Source: Neonectria sp. B-13 (Eukaryota; Ascomycota; Sordariomycetes; Hypocreales; Nectriaceae). From it: a stretch of DNA of 64,000 nt. Position 1 is the stretch's first letter. Every line of letters starts with the position of its first letter. Below, piece by piece: positions 10,128-21,219 of this stretch. Location of the stretch: assembly GCA_002682825.1 (NCBI GenBank), contig NOKP01000001.1:1056501-1120500 (forward strand). The letters are read 5' to 3'. The notes below the pieces were generated by a model. The model made no database searches. It saw nothing but the letters and a program-made list of their open reading frames with translations, and was not told where the DNA came from. Position numbers and translations under genes: made by a program.

Positions 10128-13100
10128 GCTCGAAATCCAGTGCAGCACGCTCCTCGCTGACTAAGTCACGGGCCGTAGAAAACAAAGAGGTTGGCGAGAA
10201 TTATGAGTTAGATGAGAGCTATCACGATCTTGACGGCTCAGGAGGCAAGGAGTGAGGGGATCGAAGACAAATTTTTGGTGGTGGGAGGGTACTTGTCTCT
10301 TAACAGCCTAGGTCTTGAGCCCCTCTGTACCTGCGCTACCTGGGCGCTAATGTTCGCCCCCAAAATAGAGCTGATGTATCGGCCGGGCTTGCCATTGAGG
10401 TGAAAATTTAAAGCACGTGACAGCGCGTTATCACGATTGCTTCAAGGTTGAGTGAGTGGTTCACAACTTCAATCTGTAACAACTTTGGCACGCACGCCGA
10501 ATGAGACAATATGAAGCAGCAGACTTACTCCGGGAAATCCAAACCAGCGAAGCTGATTGAAAGCTCAAACCAGCGTATATGTGTGCATGAGCTCTTGATG
10601 CTAGAAGGAGGAAGTGTTTCTTTGTGCGACTGCTTGATCAAGCCTTGCAGTTCCGTCTTGATTCTCTTCTTCTGTATGCCCTACAAACATTTACGTCTAA
10701 ACATGAGAGTAGGGTTTGAAATTGTGTTCAGTCTGCTTCTACAAAACTTCACGTTTGCAATAAAATGTAACCGAATGTCAGAGGCCTCGAGGCTGCTGTC
10801 CATTATTCATTGTAGTGTAGAGAGACTTTGTTGACCGAGGACTTACCCCTCAGCCCGATAACCATGGGACATCCCTACTACCCTTCTTCCATGGGTGATG
10901 AGGGTCTGATTTCCGGTCAGCTTTTCAAAAGTGCAATTCCGCGCCGTGATTTCAGCTGTTGCCGTATCAAACCAAACCAACCCCTTCAAAGATTTCATGC
11001 ATGCAAATTTGTCTTAGTTGTATATGGGTCTTCCAATCGATTGCCTAGTGAACATCAGAGGCTTGATCTGATATTCGGCACAGCCACAATCAAGGGTCTC
11101 CCTACTGCAGGAGATCCACGCCTAATCATCCTAAGTACACCCGCTCCGCTTTAGTCAGGAACATCGCGCTGAAGATCGCATTCGCAACTCCGCGGGATGC
11201 TCTAGATCCACACCATGGACGTTCGGGCTGAATAGTAAGACATGAGCAGCCTAGCTGAACAGTGCCGGACTGCCGGTATGTCACTCTGGTGACATCTGAA
11301 TTATGGTAGAAACATGCAGTTCTCGCTGCAGAGTCCTTGGCTTGAGACTAGTGTATGCAGGCTTTCTGTTGGTTCATGGAACCTCCCGCGCAGGAATGCG
11401 GCAGACCAAGGGCACTGAACTAAATCACAACCAAAAGGGTTACGCCCGGCAGGCAGAAACGGTCCAGAACAACTCTGCATATGTACTATCATCGTACATG
11501 GGCCGAGTCAAACGTCATCGTCACATCAATGAATGAGATCACACGAACCACATGGCTATCACCTTCATGGAGAGGCCTGCGGTATCATCATCGTTGTTTG
11601 TCCCTCTCTCTATCCCTTTGACTGTCGTAAAGCAACTGAGGTCACGAGCAAGGATTTAATCCAACCAGAAAATGGCAATTAAAAGGTACCTTAGACCTCA
11701 CACATTCATGTGGCGATACAAGTCCTCACACTTCTCGGATTGACGTAGAGATGCATTGAATTCGCCAGAAATCCCTATTTCTGCCGCTGATTTGCAACAT
11801 CAGCGGCTGCTCAAAGTCGCTGCATGTATCTCTACCTTAGCTGGGCTTATATAGGGCCCTATGGAAGGGTTACGTTACGACAGTCAAAGGGAAAAGCCCA
11901 TGACCAATACTCCTGATACCAACAAGAAGCGTACAGTACTTTGGGTTTTCTAAAGAAGGCTCGGCTTGTGTTACTGTGTACTGCATTGTTGTGCGGAGTT
12001 CAAACTCCGCTCTGGCTGCATCTCTAGTGCGATGTCGTGTGTAGTTGCTCTGGACGACTCAAAGGCGCCTGGCACAGTTTTCTCTTCCCTCGCCGCGTGG
12101 TATACATCGCTATTCGCCAAGAACACTCCCTCCCTACTTTGCCGCGACAGTGTTCTGTAAATGGGATACGTATTGGGTAAAGCCAGCTCATATCTGCACA
12201 AAACGGTTTCGTCTCCGCGTCCCCGACAGTGGGTGTCTTGCTGGAGTCCTGTGATCTTCTCTCCCGCGAATCAAGATGGTGGTGTCTCGGACCGAGTCCC
12301 GAAAATTTTCGGTCTTTGTTGTACACCCTCCTACGCAGAGAAACCCCAGGAGCAATGGTCATAGGCCCATTTCTTTGTGTTTTAAGGCTGTGGACAATGA
12401 CCTTTCTTCTGCAAGGTTTTGCTTCTTCTGTCGAGTAAATGTAACAGAAGTAGACACCACCTTCTTTCAACTTCCAGATAGTCGGATTAATATCCCAATC
12501 GAGCTTGGTTCACAACTTATTTCGACCTGCACAGGAAAGACAGGCTCATGATTCTTATTCACCTACACCTTATCAGTGGACTCTTTGGAGGCTTATCCCA
12601 AAGTCCTAGAAGCCGCATCTCCTCATTTTGGTCAGTTTGCTCTCCTCCCCGACGTGCCCGTAAATCTGTGCCCACTGTTGATCTACAGTGATCTGCGGAA
12701 CGCCACCCAGGTCGGCAAGGAATCTCCCGATTGGCAAGCCAAGTTTCGAAGAGTTCCTCGGGAAGGTCCAACCCGGAAATGGACGCTACTGCTTCGGGTA
12801 ATTGTTATCCGACAGCCTTACGCCTCTTTATCATGTGGCTTATACTTTTGGGGCGACAATGTGCAGAGTCAATGGAACTCCAGAAGAGTCACGTAGGCCT
12901 CGTGACCTTGTGTGATAGGACCCTTGATGAGGGCGGGGGTGGCTGGCGTCAGCATCATCTTTTTATGGCTTGGGGGGGAAAACTTGGAAAATCGGATTGG
13001 TCACCGAGCGCTGTCTTGGCGTTGTCCATGAACCATTCACAAGTAGTTTGGAGTTCAGGGTATAAGTTAGAGCGTATCTTAATGTCTCAGCCTCTTCGGG

Positions 13101-14118
13101 GTTCGGTCCCACTGTCTGAGATACGCTGGCCACAGCTTGTTCTAGGGTATTCGGCACTTGCCACTAGTGGTTAAAGTGGCATTCAGCTTGTCAATGAGTC
13201 CATTAGTTCCAACAGTTATCAGTTTGGTTACATGACAGAGTGCTGGACCTATACCACGTGGACCATCACGTCACTATGTATCATGTCTGTACTAAGATCA
13301 TCGTATCGGTACCTAGATCTTTTCAAAATTGACTATCCCTAATCCTGCCTATGATTGGGGCTGGATCTACACGATTGGCGTCTGCACAGTGAAACCAAAC
13401 AGCTAGTTTTCTGTCGCCCGGGGATCTTTAACAGTGACATGTTCCCTTCATGCACCATGCAAGAGCGCACACCATCTGTCCTCTCCCGAGAAAATCGCCT
13501 ATGGTGGCTTCAGCAAGGGTGTATAGGTGGAACGGCCATTGGCGCCGGCACCCGGTCAGCATGGAACTGCCCGAGATCCACCATGAAGCACATGTGCTAA
13601 TTGTCGACGATATCTAATGGCAAGAATTATCAACAAAACCTTTGGGAGGTGCCCCCTTGTTAATGAAGTATCTCGGGGTGTGCAACAGTGCGCGTACGCC
13701 CTTTGTCTCCATACGTTGAATCAGTTGAGTTCCTCGAGGTCTCACGGTGAAGGGGAGATCTATGATTTTTATGAATCAAGTCCTACGTCGAGGGCTACAA
13801 ACTACGAACTCGCGAATCAGGGAGACGGTTTCCTAGCCAATAGTAGATCAAATCACTTCTCAGATACACAACAGTATGACTAACAGCCTAATCCCGGATC
13901 CACTTGCTTATGCCTTGTCCCCGGGTGTAACCTGGAAGCAGAATCCTTCTCCCTTGCGCCGTGTCCAGACACAGACATCTCTCTCTCTCTCAAATCATGT
14001 AATCAGGGCCTCGTTACCCATTCCAACATTGATGATCGTCCCTCAGATTAGGATTGCACCAGAATCACAGTTCCCTCTCGTCTGCTACTTTTACTGCAGT
14101 TCTACATCTTGTCGACGA
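10128..14118. other. Long intergenic region with MITE-like element
   Basis: Four kilobases with no open frame that I can relate to a protein family, on either strand. It contains the 280-bp inverted-repeat element at 11613-11892, listed separately. Short open frames such as those near 10511, 12024 and 12576 show no domain, no consistent codon preference and no splice structure. A species-specific gene with many small exons cannot be excluded. Confidence 0.4.
11613..11892. mobile_element. MITE-like element with 24-bp terminal inverted repeats
   Basis: The left end TCCCTTTGACTGTCGTAA (from 11613) is matched perfectly in inverted orientation at the right end (to 11892). With two mismatches the match extends to 24 bp. 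The 280-bp interior has no coding capacity and contains further nested inverted repeats: GCCGCTGAT at 11783-11791 against ATCAGCGGC at 11799-11807, and a GTAGAGAT...GCAT pair around 11745 and 11825. Short length, terminal inverted repeats and fold-back interior fit a non-autonomous DNA transposon. I could not find a clear target-site duplication, so the boundaries are provisional. Confidence 0.45.
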
Positions 14119-14634
14119 TCATGGAATTGGGATCCCAGCACGTCGAAGGCTCCGCATGAATTCATGCTCCCTGTCGGCTACGTCGCCAGAAACGATTAAT
14201 AGAGGTGAAGTGAAGGACCGGTGGGTTTACTTACATGGTCGCTTGCGGGCAACTTCCTCCCTCAGAATAGAAATGTTGCGCGTCTCAACCTGCGTGTTGA
14301 GCGTTGCCTTATCCGGATCCTCGTAGGCAACTTTGTAAACATCCAGCCTGATCTTGTACGTGCCTTCGTACGAGATGGCAATGTCTGGGAAAACGAAAAC
14401 CACAGAGTGTCTTGATGAATCCGTTCCGCCCAGTGCTATGCCTGTCGAAATTGTGTTTCCGGCAATCCCTCCGTCAATGACATTTCCGTCAGCCCCTAAA
14501 AGGACGACCATGGCGAAGAAGTAGTACCGATCGTGGGGTCTTCGGCATACCAAGTTGCCGATCACCGGGGGGTATATAAGCTGCCCTACCTGGGTCTCCC
14601 GGGGAGGCTGAACTGCAATACTCAGAGTTGGCAT
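14119..14634 (-). CDS. Minimal velvet-domain protein
   Basis: Two exons, 14634-14235 and 14177-14119, are separated by a 57-nt GT-AG intron and give 152 residues. The sequence LSIAVQPPRETQVG near the start, YYFFAMVVLLGADGNVI in the middle and VVFVFPDIAISYEGTYKIRL towards the end correspond to the conserved strands of the velvet domain. Velvet proteins (VeA, VelB, VosA, VelC) are fungal transcription regulators with an NF-kappaB-like fold that control development and secondary metabolism. Here the domain makes up almost the entire protein and the usual C-terminal part after the last strands is cut to about 25 residues, ending ...RRAGIPIP. There is no nuclear localisation signal or PEST-like tail of the VeA type. 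It does not match VeA, VelB or VosA closely enough for me to name it. It could be a functional small paralogue or a decaying copy; the intact frame and clean intron favour the first. Confidence 0.72.
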
Positions 14635-17265
14635 GCTTGAGGGTTTTTGGTGATGTTGGGTAAGACCGGTTGTTGTTTTCTGACACTCAGGTGCTCTATT
14701 CTATTGAGAAGAAAAGATTCTCGGTATGCATCGTCAGGAGAGAGGCTCGATATATACCCCTCTGGTTCAATCCATTCACACTGCGCACAGCTCATCAGTC
14801 ACCACTCCCTGTGTTGGATACGCACACCCGAGGAGCGAGCAGAACCCGAAGATATCAGAATGTCGTCAACCTGTCGTCTCTTGAAAGTCTGAAAGGAGGA
14901 AACAATTGCCAGCCTAGTTTTCAATTCACTTGTCACTGTACCGCGAGTGGTAGATAGTATCTCAAGCCAGGTGAAGTGGCTGGTAAAGCCCTGCCAGACG
15001 TTCCAGATGGCGTGAGAAGCCACGCGTTAGCGACCAAGTGAGAACATGGGTGAATCGGGTGAGTTGGAGCCGGTGTGAATCAAGGCCGGAGCGCGTTTCT
15101 TTCCTTTTCTCAATAAAAAGAAAGGGAGGCCACGGCAGAAAGGAAGAGACCCCAAGTAAGGCGGCGACCCCCGACCCGGCTTGCCTCGTCGTGATCTGCG
15201 AATAAAAGTGATGCAACAAGTATGGAAGAGACTCAGACGTTGATGATATTTCTTGGGACCCGAGGGAGGGTACGGTGGCGACTACTTACTGGGAGAAGTA
15301 CCGTCCACGACGCCACTAGAGGCGTCCCCTACTACGTAGTACGATCCGTCCCCCTGGATAATGAAAAGAGAAGACAACTAGCGTGTCGAATCGAGGGCCA
15401 TGTGGGATGGGGATGTCCATTTAGAACAGCAGCCGACAAGTTGGTTGAGCGCCGAGAAATACAACACCGCCCCCCTGTGCTTCCGTGCTTCCCTGCGTCA
15501 TGATCCTTGCGACCCCGGTCATTAGTGTACAACGCCTCGCGCGGTTCCTGGGCCGAGTGAATCCCAAATCTGTGGCAGAGGGAGCTACTGGCTGACCCGA
15601 AGTAATGACATTGTTCAGTAATCAGAATATTTATTGTGCGGGCTTGACAAGTCAGATGAGAAGGATCTGCGCCACCGCAAAGCCTCTTTCTTCGTCTTGG
15701 AGCATGATAGTGGACGCCGTCCAACCAGGTTTCTTTCCAACACAACACGCCTCGACGCAGACGAGGGTTGTGTTACAGCTTCATCCAACCATTGACAATC
15801 TGATTGCCTAGAACTGCACTTTTTCAATCGTCCCACTAGACCCGGTCACCCGGTGTGATCTGTTGGAAAGTCGAAGGGAGCAAAAGGGGTACGACCGTAC
15901 GACAACACCCCCTGTTATCTCCCATCCCCTGTGAAGCCCATGCCATTAGCAACGGCAATTCGTTTGAGGATTCCAGAAAAAAAGAAACGAAGATGGGCAT
16001 CCAGAGACAAGCCCATACACTTTGACCACGTGCCGGCTCCAGGCAGGCAATGCAAGCAATGTAAGGTTCCTGTCGATTGGCTCGAATTTGGCCACCAACT
16101 TCTATATTTATCGGAGTTGACATGTCACAAAGCCCTGTGGTCGGAGAAATGGTTGTCAAGGGTAACTCATTCGGCTCTTGACGACGCCAAGAACGCTTCC
16201 TGCTCTATTACCAAAGGCGAGTGAGTGGTGTTTAGGAATTGATAGGCCCGAATGGACCGGTGAAGCGAGCTGAATGTCGAGATCATCATACGTCTAGTGT
16301 TCAGGATCAAAAGCCGTCGGGTGAAGCTCTTGCCCCTGTGACATCGCCAACTGTCGTGTGGGGATTTGGTCGTCAATCTCCCGGGTGTACAAAGTACAGA
16401 TAAAGGTGTCCGGCAACTCGTCCAGGGGGCTTGCATGCTGCAAACAAGACATCTAAGACTGTATAATTACGAAGTACTTGTGTGCAGATTCTCACACAAG
16501 GAGCCCACAGACCATCGGAAGATGGGCAAGGCTCTGTGATGTGGACAAAGTCTAGAGAATTTGAGTCTCGGATGAAGGCATCCTGCGCACCCTGAATCTG
16601 GCCGCGCTAACTAATGTAGCATGCACCAGGGAAAATAGCCTTGAATCTACCCAAGATTTATTGTCCGCTCAGGATGTTGGTTGAAACCGAACCCCCACGT
16701 CCCAAGGGGAGCTGTGAGGTTGCAGACTGCGGTGGTGGGCATCGTGACATGTCACTATTTACGTACGCCAAGGGATGCCAGCCTTGTCGGGGCTGTCTGT
16801 CACTCACGATTCTTCGGCTGCTGTTCGTATCAATGCTGTCTCCCGAGGAGGCCTTCAGCTACCAGGTATCAGCTGTCCAGTTGCCAAGACTGCCTCATGC
16901 CTCGTACATGGCGGTGAAGTCGAGAGCGTGCGTGTATGCAAGATGCCTGGATGGTTGATCACGTCGCCATGAACACACTCGAGGCTCTGAGGGTCTCAGT
17001 GGCTGAAGTAGCTTAAGTATCCCCCCGGTGTCTCACAGCGAAGCGATCAGCCGCCCTACCCGCTCAAGCCACACAAGGAGACAACCGAGATACGTAACAA
17101 AGTGCATTATCAAAGCTCGATCTCGCCCGAATTCTCTGATCCTCGCTTCTTGTGTTCTGTTCCACGATCGGTGGCGCCGTTCTGGGCGGCAGGGGGGCCT
17201 TTGAGACTTTCCCGATGGGCGTAGATAACAAGACTCCTCAAACTCACCCCCGAGACCTCCGATTT

Positions 17266-17361
17266 CGCATCATAATCGCATGACTTCATTCCCGTGATCC
17301 GACTCATCGCTTTGTCAGCTGTATAAGTGATGATCCAGTCTACCGCATCATAATCACATGA
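17266..17361. repeat. 18-bp direct repeat in the GH1 promoter
   Basis: CGCATCATAATCGCATGA at 17266-17283 is repeated with a single change (G to A) at 17344-17361. The copies are 78 bp apart and lie roughly 270-360 bp upstream of the beta-glucosidase ATG. The near identity over 18 bp and the promoter position suggest paired binding sites for a regulator, or a small local duplication. Confidence 0.5.
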
Positions 17362-17466
17362 TCCCGTCCCGTCGCTTCGTCGGCCCTGCTATCCGGCCAA
17401 TTCATCCAGAGTTCCAAACTTCCACGAATCAATCCTCCAATTTAATCCAGACCCCGCATAGTGAGC

Positions 17467-17482
17467 GCGGGGTTCTGTGGGG
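17467..17482 (+). promoter_or_regulatory. Two possible CreA sites
   Basis: GCGGGG (17467-17472) and GTGGGG (17477-17482) both fit the CreA/CRE1 consensus SYGGRG. They lie about 150 bp upstream of the beta-glucosidase ATG, where carbon-catabolite repression of a glycosidase would be expected. The motif is short, so chance occurrence is possible. Confidence 0.3.
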
Positions 17483-17505
17483 ATTGACATGGCATAACAG
17501 CAACC

Positions 17506-17559
17506 ATGGCGACTTTGAATGACCTCAAGAGAAGGACCATGTCTGATGAGAATCATTGA
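17506..17559 (+). promoter_or_regulatory. uORF upstream of beta-glucosidase
   Basis: A 17-codon reading frame starts at an ATG in a strong context (ACCATGG) and ends with TGA at 17557-17559, 68 bp before the main ATG at 17628. It contains a second in-frame ATG. If the transcript includes it, it would be expected to reduce translation of the enzyme. Confidence 0.4.
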
Positions 17560-17627
17560 GCTCAAGTTCCGGTCTGGTTCGGAATCTCTCTTTATGCCTT
17601 AGTTTCGATACAGCACCACCCCTTGAA

Positions 17628-19106
17628 ATGTCCTCGAATTGGGACTTTGATTCCAAGTTGAAGGGAGTCCTCCCCCTTGACTTCCACTTTGGCTACGCAA
17701 CCGCGGCTGCCCAGATAGAAGGCGCTTGGGATCGCGATGGCAAGGGCCCATCTATCTGGGATACATTTGCCCATACACCTGGCAAAGTAGCAGACGGCAG
17801 CAGTGGTGACGATGCTGTGAGGTCCTATGACCTCTACAAGGAGGACGTGGCCCGGATGAAAGACTATGGGGTTACGGCATACCGCTTCTCGCTGTCGTGG
17901 AGTCGTATCATTCCTTTGGGTGGTAAAGACGACCCCGTCAATGAGGCCGGGATCACCTATTATAACCGTCTGATCGATGAACTGCTCGCCAACGGCATCA
18001 CTCCGTTCGTCACTTTATTCCACTGGGACACTCCCCAGGCACTTGAGGATCGTTATGGCAGTTTCCTCAACAAGGAAAAGCTTACTCCCGACTTCGTCCG
18101 CTACGCCCGCGTCTGCTTTGAACGTTTCGGTGACCGCATCAAAAACTGGATCACGTTCAACGAGCCTGGCGTGTTTACTCTTGCCGGGTACGCTGCTGGA
18201 GTCCATGCCCCAGCGCGATCCAGCTTCCGGGAGAGGAACGATGTGGGAGACTCGAGCACCGAACCCTTCATCGTTGGGCACACCGAGTTGATCGCCCACG
18301 CGTACACCTGCGACATGTACAAGAAGGAGTTCCAGCCCACGCAGAAGGGAAACATCATGATCACGCTGCACGGGAACTGGTCGGAGCCTTGGGATGAAGA
18401 TGACCCCAAGGACGTCGAGGCCGCCCAGCGTGCCCGCGAGTTCGAGATTGGCTGGTTTGGCGACCCATTGTACCTGACCGGCGACTATCCGGCGTCGATG
18501 AGAGCCCAGCTCGGCGATCGTCTACCGCGATTCACTCCCGAGGAGAGCAAACTCGTCCTCGGCAGTTCCGAGCGATATGGCATGAACTCCTACTCTGCCT
18601 TTTATGTTCGACACAAGGACACCCCGCCTGAGCTCACCGACCACCTTGGTAACATCGACAAGCTTGACGAGAACTCCAAGGGCGTCAGCAGGGGCCCCAA
18701 GAGCGATACGTACTGGCTGCGGACCACTCCCTGGGGTTGGGGCAAGACTCTGCGATGGGTCTGGAACCGCTACCAGACGCCCATCTATATCACAGAGAAC
18801 GGCACGACTGCGCAGGGGGAGAATGACTGGAAACCCAAGGGCCCGGACGACGTCCTAGAAGATCCGTTCCGGATCGACTTCTTCAAGGGATACCTCACGG
18901 AGATTGCGACGGCCACGCAGGAGGGCGCCGTCATTAAGAGTTATTTCGGCTGGACCTTCACTGACAACTGGGAGTGGGCGGCAGGTTTTGATGATCGCTT
19001 CGGCGTGACCTGGGTGGACTTTGAGGATCCCAAGAGGACGAGGTGGCCGAAGCGGTCTGCGTACTTTGTGAGGGACTACTTTAGACATCTGATAAAGGAG
19101 TCGTAG
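17628..19106 (+). CDS. GH1 beta-glucosidase, intracellular type
   Basis: Single exon, 492 residues, starting at the first ATG of the frame (MSSNWDFDSKLKGVLP). It belongs to glycoside hydrolase family 1: FGYATAAAQIEGAW near the N-terminus, the acid/base motif TFNEP (Glu179), the nucleophile motif ITENG (Glu390) and the aglycone-site WTFTDNWEWAAGF near the C-terminus. Both catalytic glutamates are present. It hydrolyses terminal beta-glucosides such as cellobiose with retention of configuration. The absence of a signal peptide and the length of about 490 residues match the cytosolic fungal enzymes of the Trichoderma Bgl2/Cel1A type, which act on imported oligosaccharides and can form inducers by transglycosylation. 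A uORF, two CreA-like motifs and an 18-bp direct repeat lie upstream. The next gene on the same strand is an MFS transporter, but that one does not look like a cellodextrin carrier. Confidence 0.95.
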   Translation: MSSNWDFDSKLKGVLPLDFHFGYATAAAQIEGAWDRDGKGPSIWDTFAHTPGKVADGSSGDDAVRSYDLYKEDVARMKDYGVTAYRFSLSWSRIIPLGGKDDPVNEAGITYYNRLIDELLANGITPFVTLFHWDTPQALEDRYGSFLNKEKLTPDFVRYARVCFERFGDRIKNWITFNEPGVFTLAGYAAGVHAPARSSFRERNDVGDSSTEPFIVGHTELIAHAYTCDMYKKEFQPTQKGNIMITLHGNWSEPWDEDDPKDVEAAQRAREFEIGWFGDPLYLTGDYPASMRAQLGDRLPRFTPEESKLVLGSSERYGMNSYSAFYVRHKDTPPELTDHLGNIDKLDENSKGVSRGPKSDTYWLRTTPWGWGKTLRWVWNRYQTPIYITENGTTAQGENDWKPKGPDDVLEDPFRIDFFKGYLTEIATATQEGAVIKSYFGWTFTDNWEWAAGFDDRFGVTWVDFEDPKRTRWPKRSAYFVRDYFRHLIKES

Positions 19107-19656
19107 ATGTTGCATCATCGTTAAAGGGGATCTATGGTTATTTATTGGGACGTTATTGCACAATCGCTGCATCTTAGGCGTAGCATCACACGCAAGCCGT
19201 AAAGGTCGGTGGTCACGCCGTAGAACCCCAAGTGAAGAGTGTCGCATCTTGAAAATAGAAATACAATAGAAATACATAGACGATCTCATCCTCCACCACT
19301 CAATTGCTTTTCAAGTGTTCCCCAACGCAAAACAGTCGTCGCCCAGAGACGAAGGTCGCTGTCATTTACCCTAGACCATATCATTCGCGCCTCCCTTTCG
19401 GGAAAGCCGGCATTCTTGTGCTGACCTCTCCACACCAGCGATCAACGTTCCATCTGAACCCCTAGCTACAACCCCCATGCATTCGCAGCCCTGCAGCATC
19501 GCCAAACCTCAATCTGACATCGATTACTGGCCTGGAATTTCTCATTGCTGTCGCGTTGGGTTCCACGAGCCTCCAATGCGTTCGGTTCCTTTGTGTCCTC
19601 CCTGCGGCTGGTAAAACAGCATCAACACAATCAACACAACACGCGGATCCATCATC
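19107..19656. other. Intergenic, promoter of the MFS transporter
   Basis: A 550-bp gap between two plus-strand genes. It holds the terminator region of the beta-glucosidase and the pyrimidine- and CA-rich leader of the transporter gene. I see nothing else in it. Confidence 0.4.
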
Positions 19657-21219
19657 ATGCCAGCTCCGCCGCGACGCTCTCCGAGCCCCGACCGGGAGGC
19701 ATCGGAGACAACGCCTCTCCTCGCCAGCACCGGCGCGCTTCTCGCCGACCCGGACCCGGACACGGAAGCGTCCACGCTCGTCGGCTCTACGAACCCCGGC
19801 AGCCTCGCCGCGTCCGTCTCCGGGCCGGCGTCTGTCGCCGGCGTGGAGACTGTCCCGAGCGGCGGCGTCAAGCCGCTCCCCAAGCTCCAGCTCCTCCTGC
19901 TGTGCTATGCGCGCATGACCGAGCCCGTCGCCTTCTTTTGCATCTTCCCCTACATCGCGCAGATGGTCCAGCGCAACGGCAACCTCCCCGAGACCGACGT
20001 CGGCTTCTACTCTGGGCTTATCGAGTCGCTCTTCTCCGCCACGCAGATGGTCGTCCTGGTGAGCTGGGGCCGTCTCGCCGACCGCATCGGTCGCAAGCCC
20101 GTCCTGCTGTACAGCCTCGCAGGCACGGCCGTCGGCCCGGCGCTCTTCGGGCTCTCCAACTCCCTGCCGCAGATGTTCATCTATCGCTGCCTCGCGGGCG
20201 TCTTCTCCGGAAGCGGTCTCATCATCCGTACTATGATTGCGGAGCACAGCACGCCCGAGACGCAGGCGCGTGCCTTCAGCTGGTTCGCCTTTGCAGGAAA
20301 CCTGGGCATCTTCATCGGCCCCATCCTCGGCGGCTTCCTCGCGGATCCCGCGGAGCAGTACCCAGGGGTCTTCGGCGGAGTCAAGTTCTTCGAGGACTAC
20401 CCCTATGCTTTGCCGGGCTTCGTCACGGGCGCCATCAGCGCGACTAGCTTTCTTGCCAACGCCTTATTCCTGAAGGAGACGCTTAAGAAGCAGAGCACCG
20501 ACGAGACAGAAGCCCAACCCACCGAGTCTGAGCCATTGCTGTCAACGTGGGAGCTCATCAAAGCCCCGGGCGTCTCCGTTGTGCTTTGGATCTACGGCCA
20601 TGTTATGTTCCTGGCCTTTGCATTCACCGCCATCGTCCCCGTCGCGCTCTTCACGCCCATCAGCCTCGGTGGCGCTGGCCTGTCCGCCTTCGAGATCTCC
20701 ATCTTCATGGCCGTCCAGGGCGCCAGCCAGGCGACCTGGTTGCTCCTCGCGTTTCCCACGTTGCAGCACCGCTTCGGCACACGGGGCGTTATGAAGGCTT
20801 GTGGCAACGCGTATCCGTTCTTCTTCCTTTCCTACATCGCGCTCAACCTCCTCCTGCGTGACGGGAGCCCGGGCGCGATGGTCTGGTTCTGGGGATTGGC
20901 GCCGGTAGTGGCCATCCTGGGGCCTGGCGTGTCCATGGCATTCATCGGCGTGCAGCTTGCCCTCAACGACGTTTCACCCAACTCGCATGTCCTTGGGACG
21001 CTCAATGCCTTAGCGCTTACCTTCTCCAGCGGCATCAGGGCCATTGTTCCCGGCGCCGCGACGGCCATCTACGCCGTTGGTGTGCGTTACCATGTCTTGG
21101 GGGGCCATCTGGCGTGGGTGATTCTGATCCCTCTTGCTGTTGCCTTTGCCGTCGGCTGCAATTATCTGCCCCAGGACAAGCAGGCTCCTAAGGCTGACAA
21201 CGAGGAAGAAGAATCATAG
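19657..21219 (+). CDS. MFS transporter, drug:H+ antiporter/ZIFL-like type
   Basis: Single exon, 520 residues. A polar N-terminal cytoplasmic region of about 75 residues is followed by 12 predicted membrane helices. The loop between helices 2 and 3 carries GRLADRIGRKP (138-148), the signature motif A of the major facilitator superfamily. RTMIAEHSTPETQARAFSW and LGIFIGPILGG match the motifs of the zinc-induced-facilitator-like group (yeast Zrg/YCR023C-type, plant ZIFL). A short charged segment around residues 275-295 forms the central loop. The C-terminus ends in a run of acidic residues. Substrate is unknown; related proteins are annotated as multidrug or tetracycline-resistance-like exporters. 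The region is GC-rich and strongly biased to C-ending codons, as in highly expressed genes of such fungi. Confidence 0.9.
   Translation: MPAPPRRSPSPDREASETTPLLASTGALLADPDPDTEASTLVGSTNPGSLAASVSGPASVAGVETVPSGGVKPLPKLQLLLLCYARMTEPVAFFCIFPYIAQMVQRNGNLPETDVGFYSGLIESLFSATQMVVLVSWGRLADRIGRKPVLLYSLAGTAVGPALFGLSNSLPQMFIYRCLAGVFSGSGLIIRTMIAEHSTPETQARAFSWFAFAGNLGIFIGPILGGFLADPAEQYPGVFGGVKFFEDYPYALPGFVTGAISATSFLANALFLKETLKKQSTDETEAQPTESEPLLSTWELIKAPGVSVVLWIYGHVMFLAFAFTAIVPVALFTPISLGGAGLSAFEISIFMAVQGASQATWLLLAFPTLQHRFGTRGVMKACGNAYPFFFLSYIALNLLLRDGSPGAMVWFWGLAPVVAILGPGVSMAFIGVQLALNDVSPNSHVLGTLNALALTFSSGIRAIVPGAATAIYAVGVRYHVLGGHLAWVILIPLAVAFAVGCNYLPQDKQAPKADNEEEES

Larger units (their letters stand above)
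14635..17505. other. Intergenic region between velvet and GH1 genes
   Basis: No supportable gene. It holds the velvet promoter at its left end and the beta-glucosidase promoter at its right end. A TACGTA-centred palindrome (CTACTACGTAGTACG) lies near 15331. The stretch near 15110 is A-rich. Open frames such as those near 15332 and 15836 on the minus strand look like noise. Confidence 0.4.

Noticed and set aside
17556..17627. N-terminal extension of the beta-glucosidase by 24 codons
   Set aside because: The extension has no ATG (it would need a TTG start), and the family alignment begins close to the ATG at 17628.
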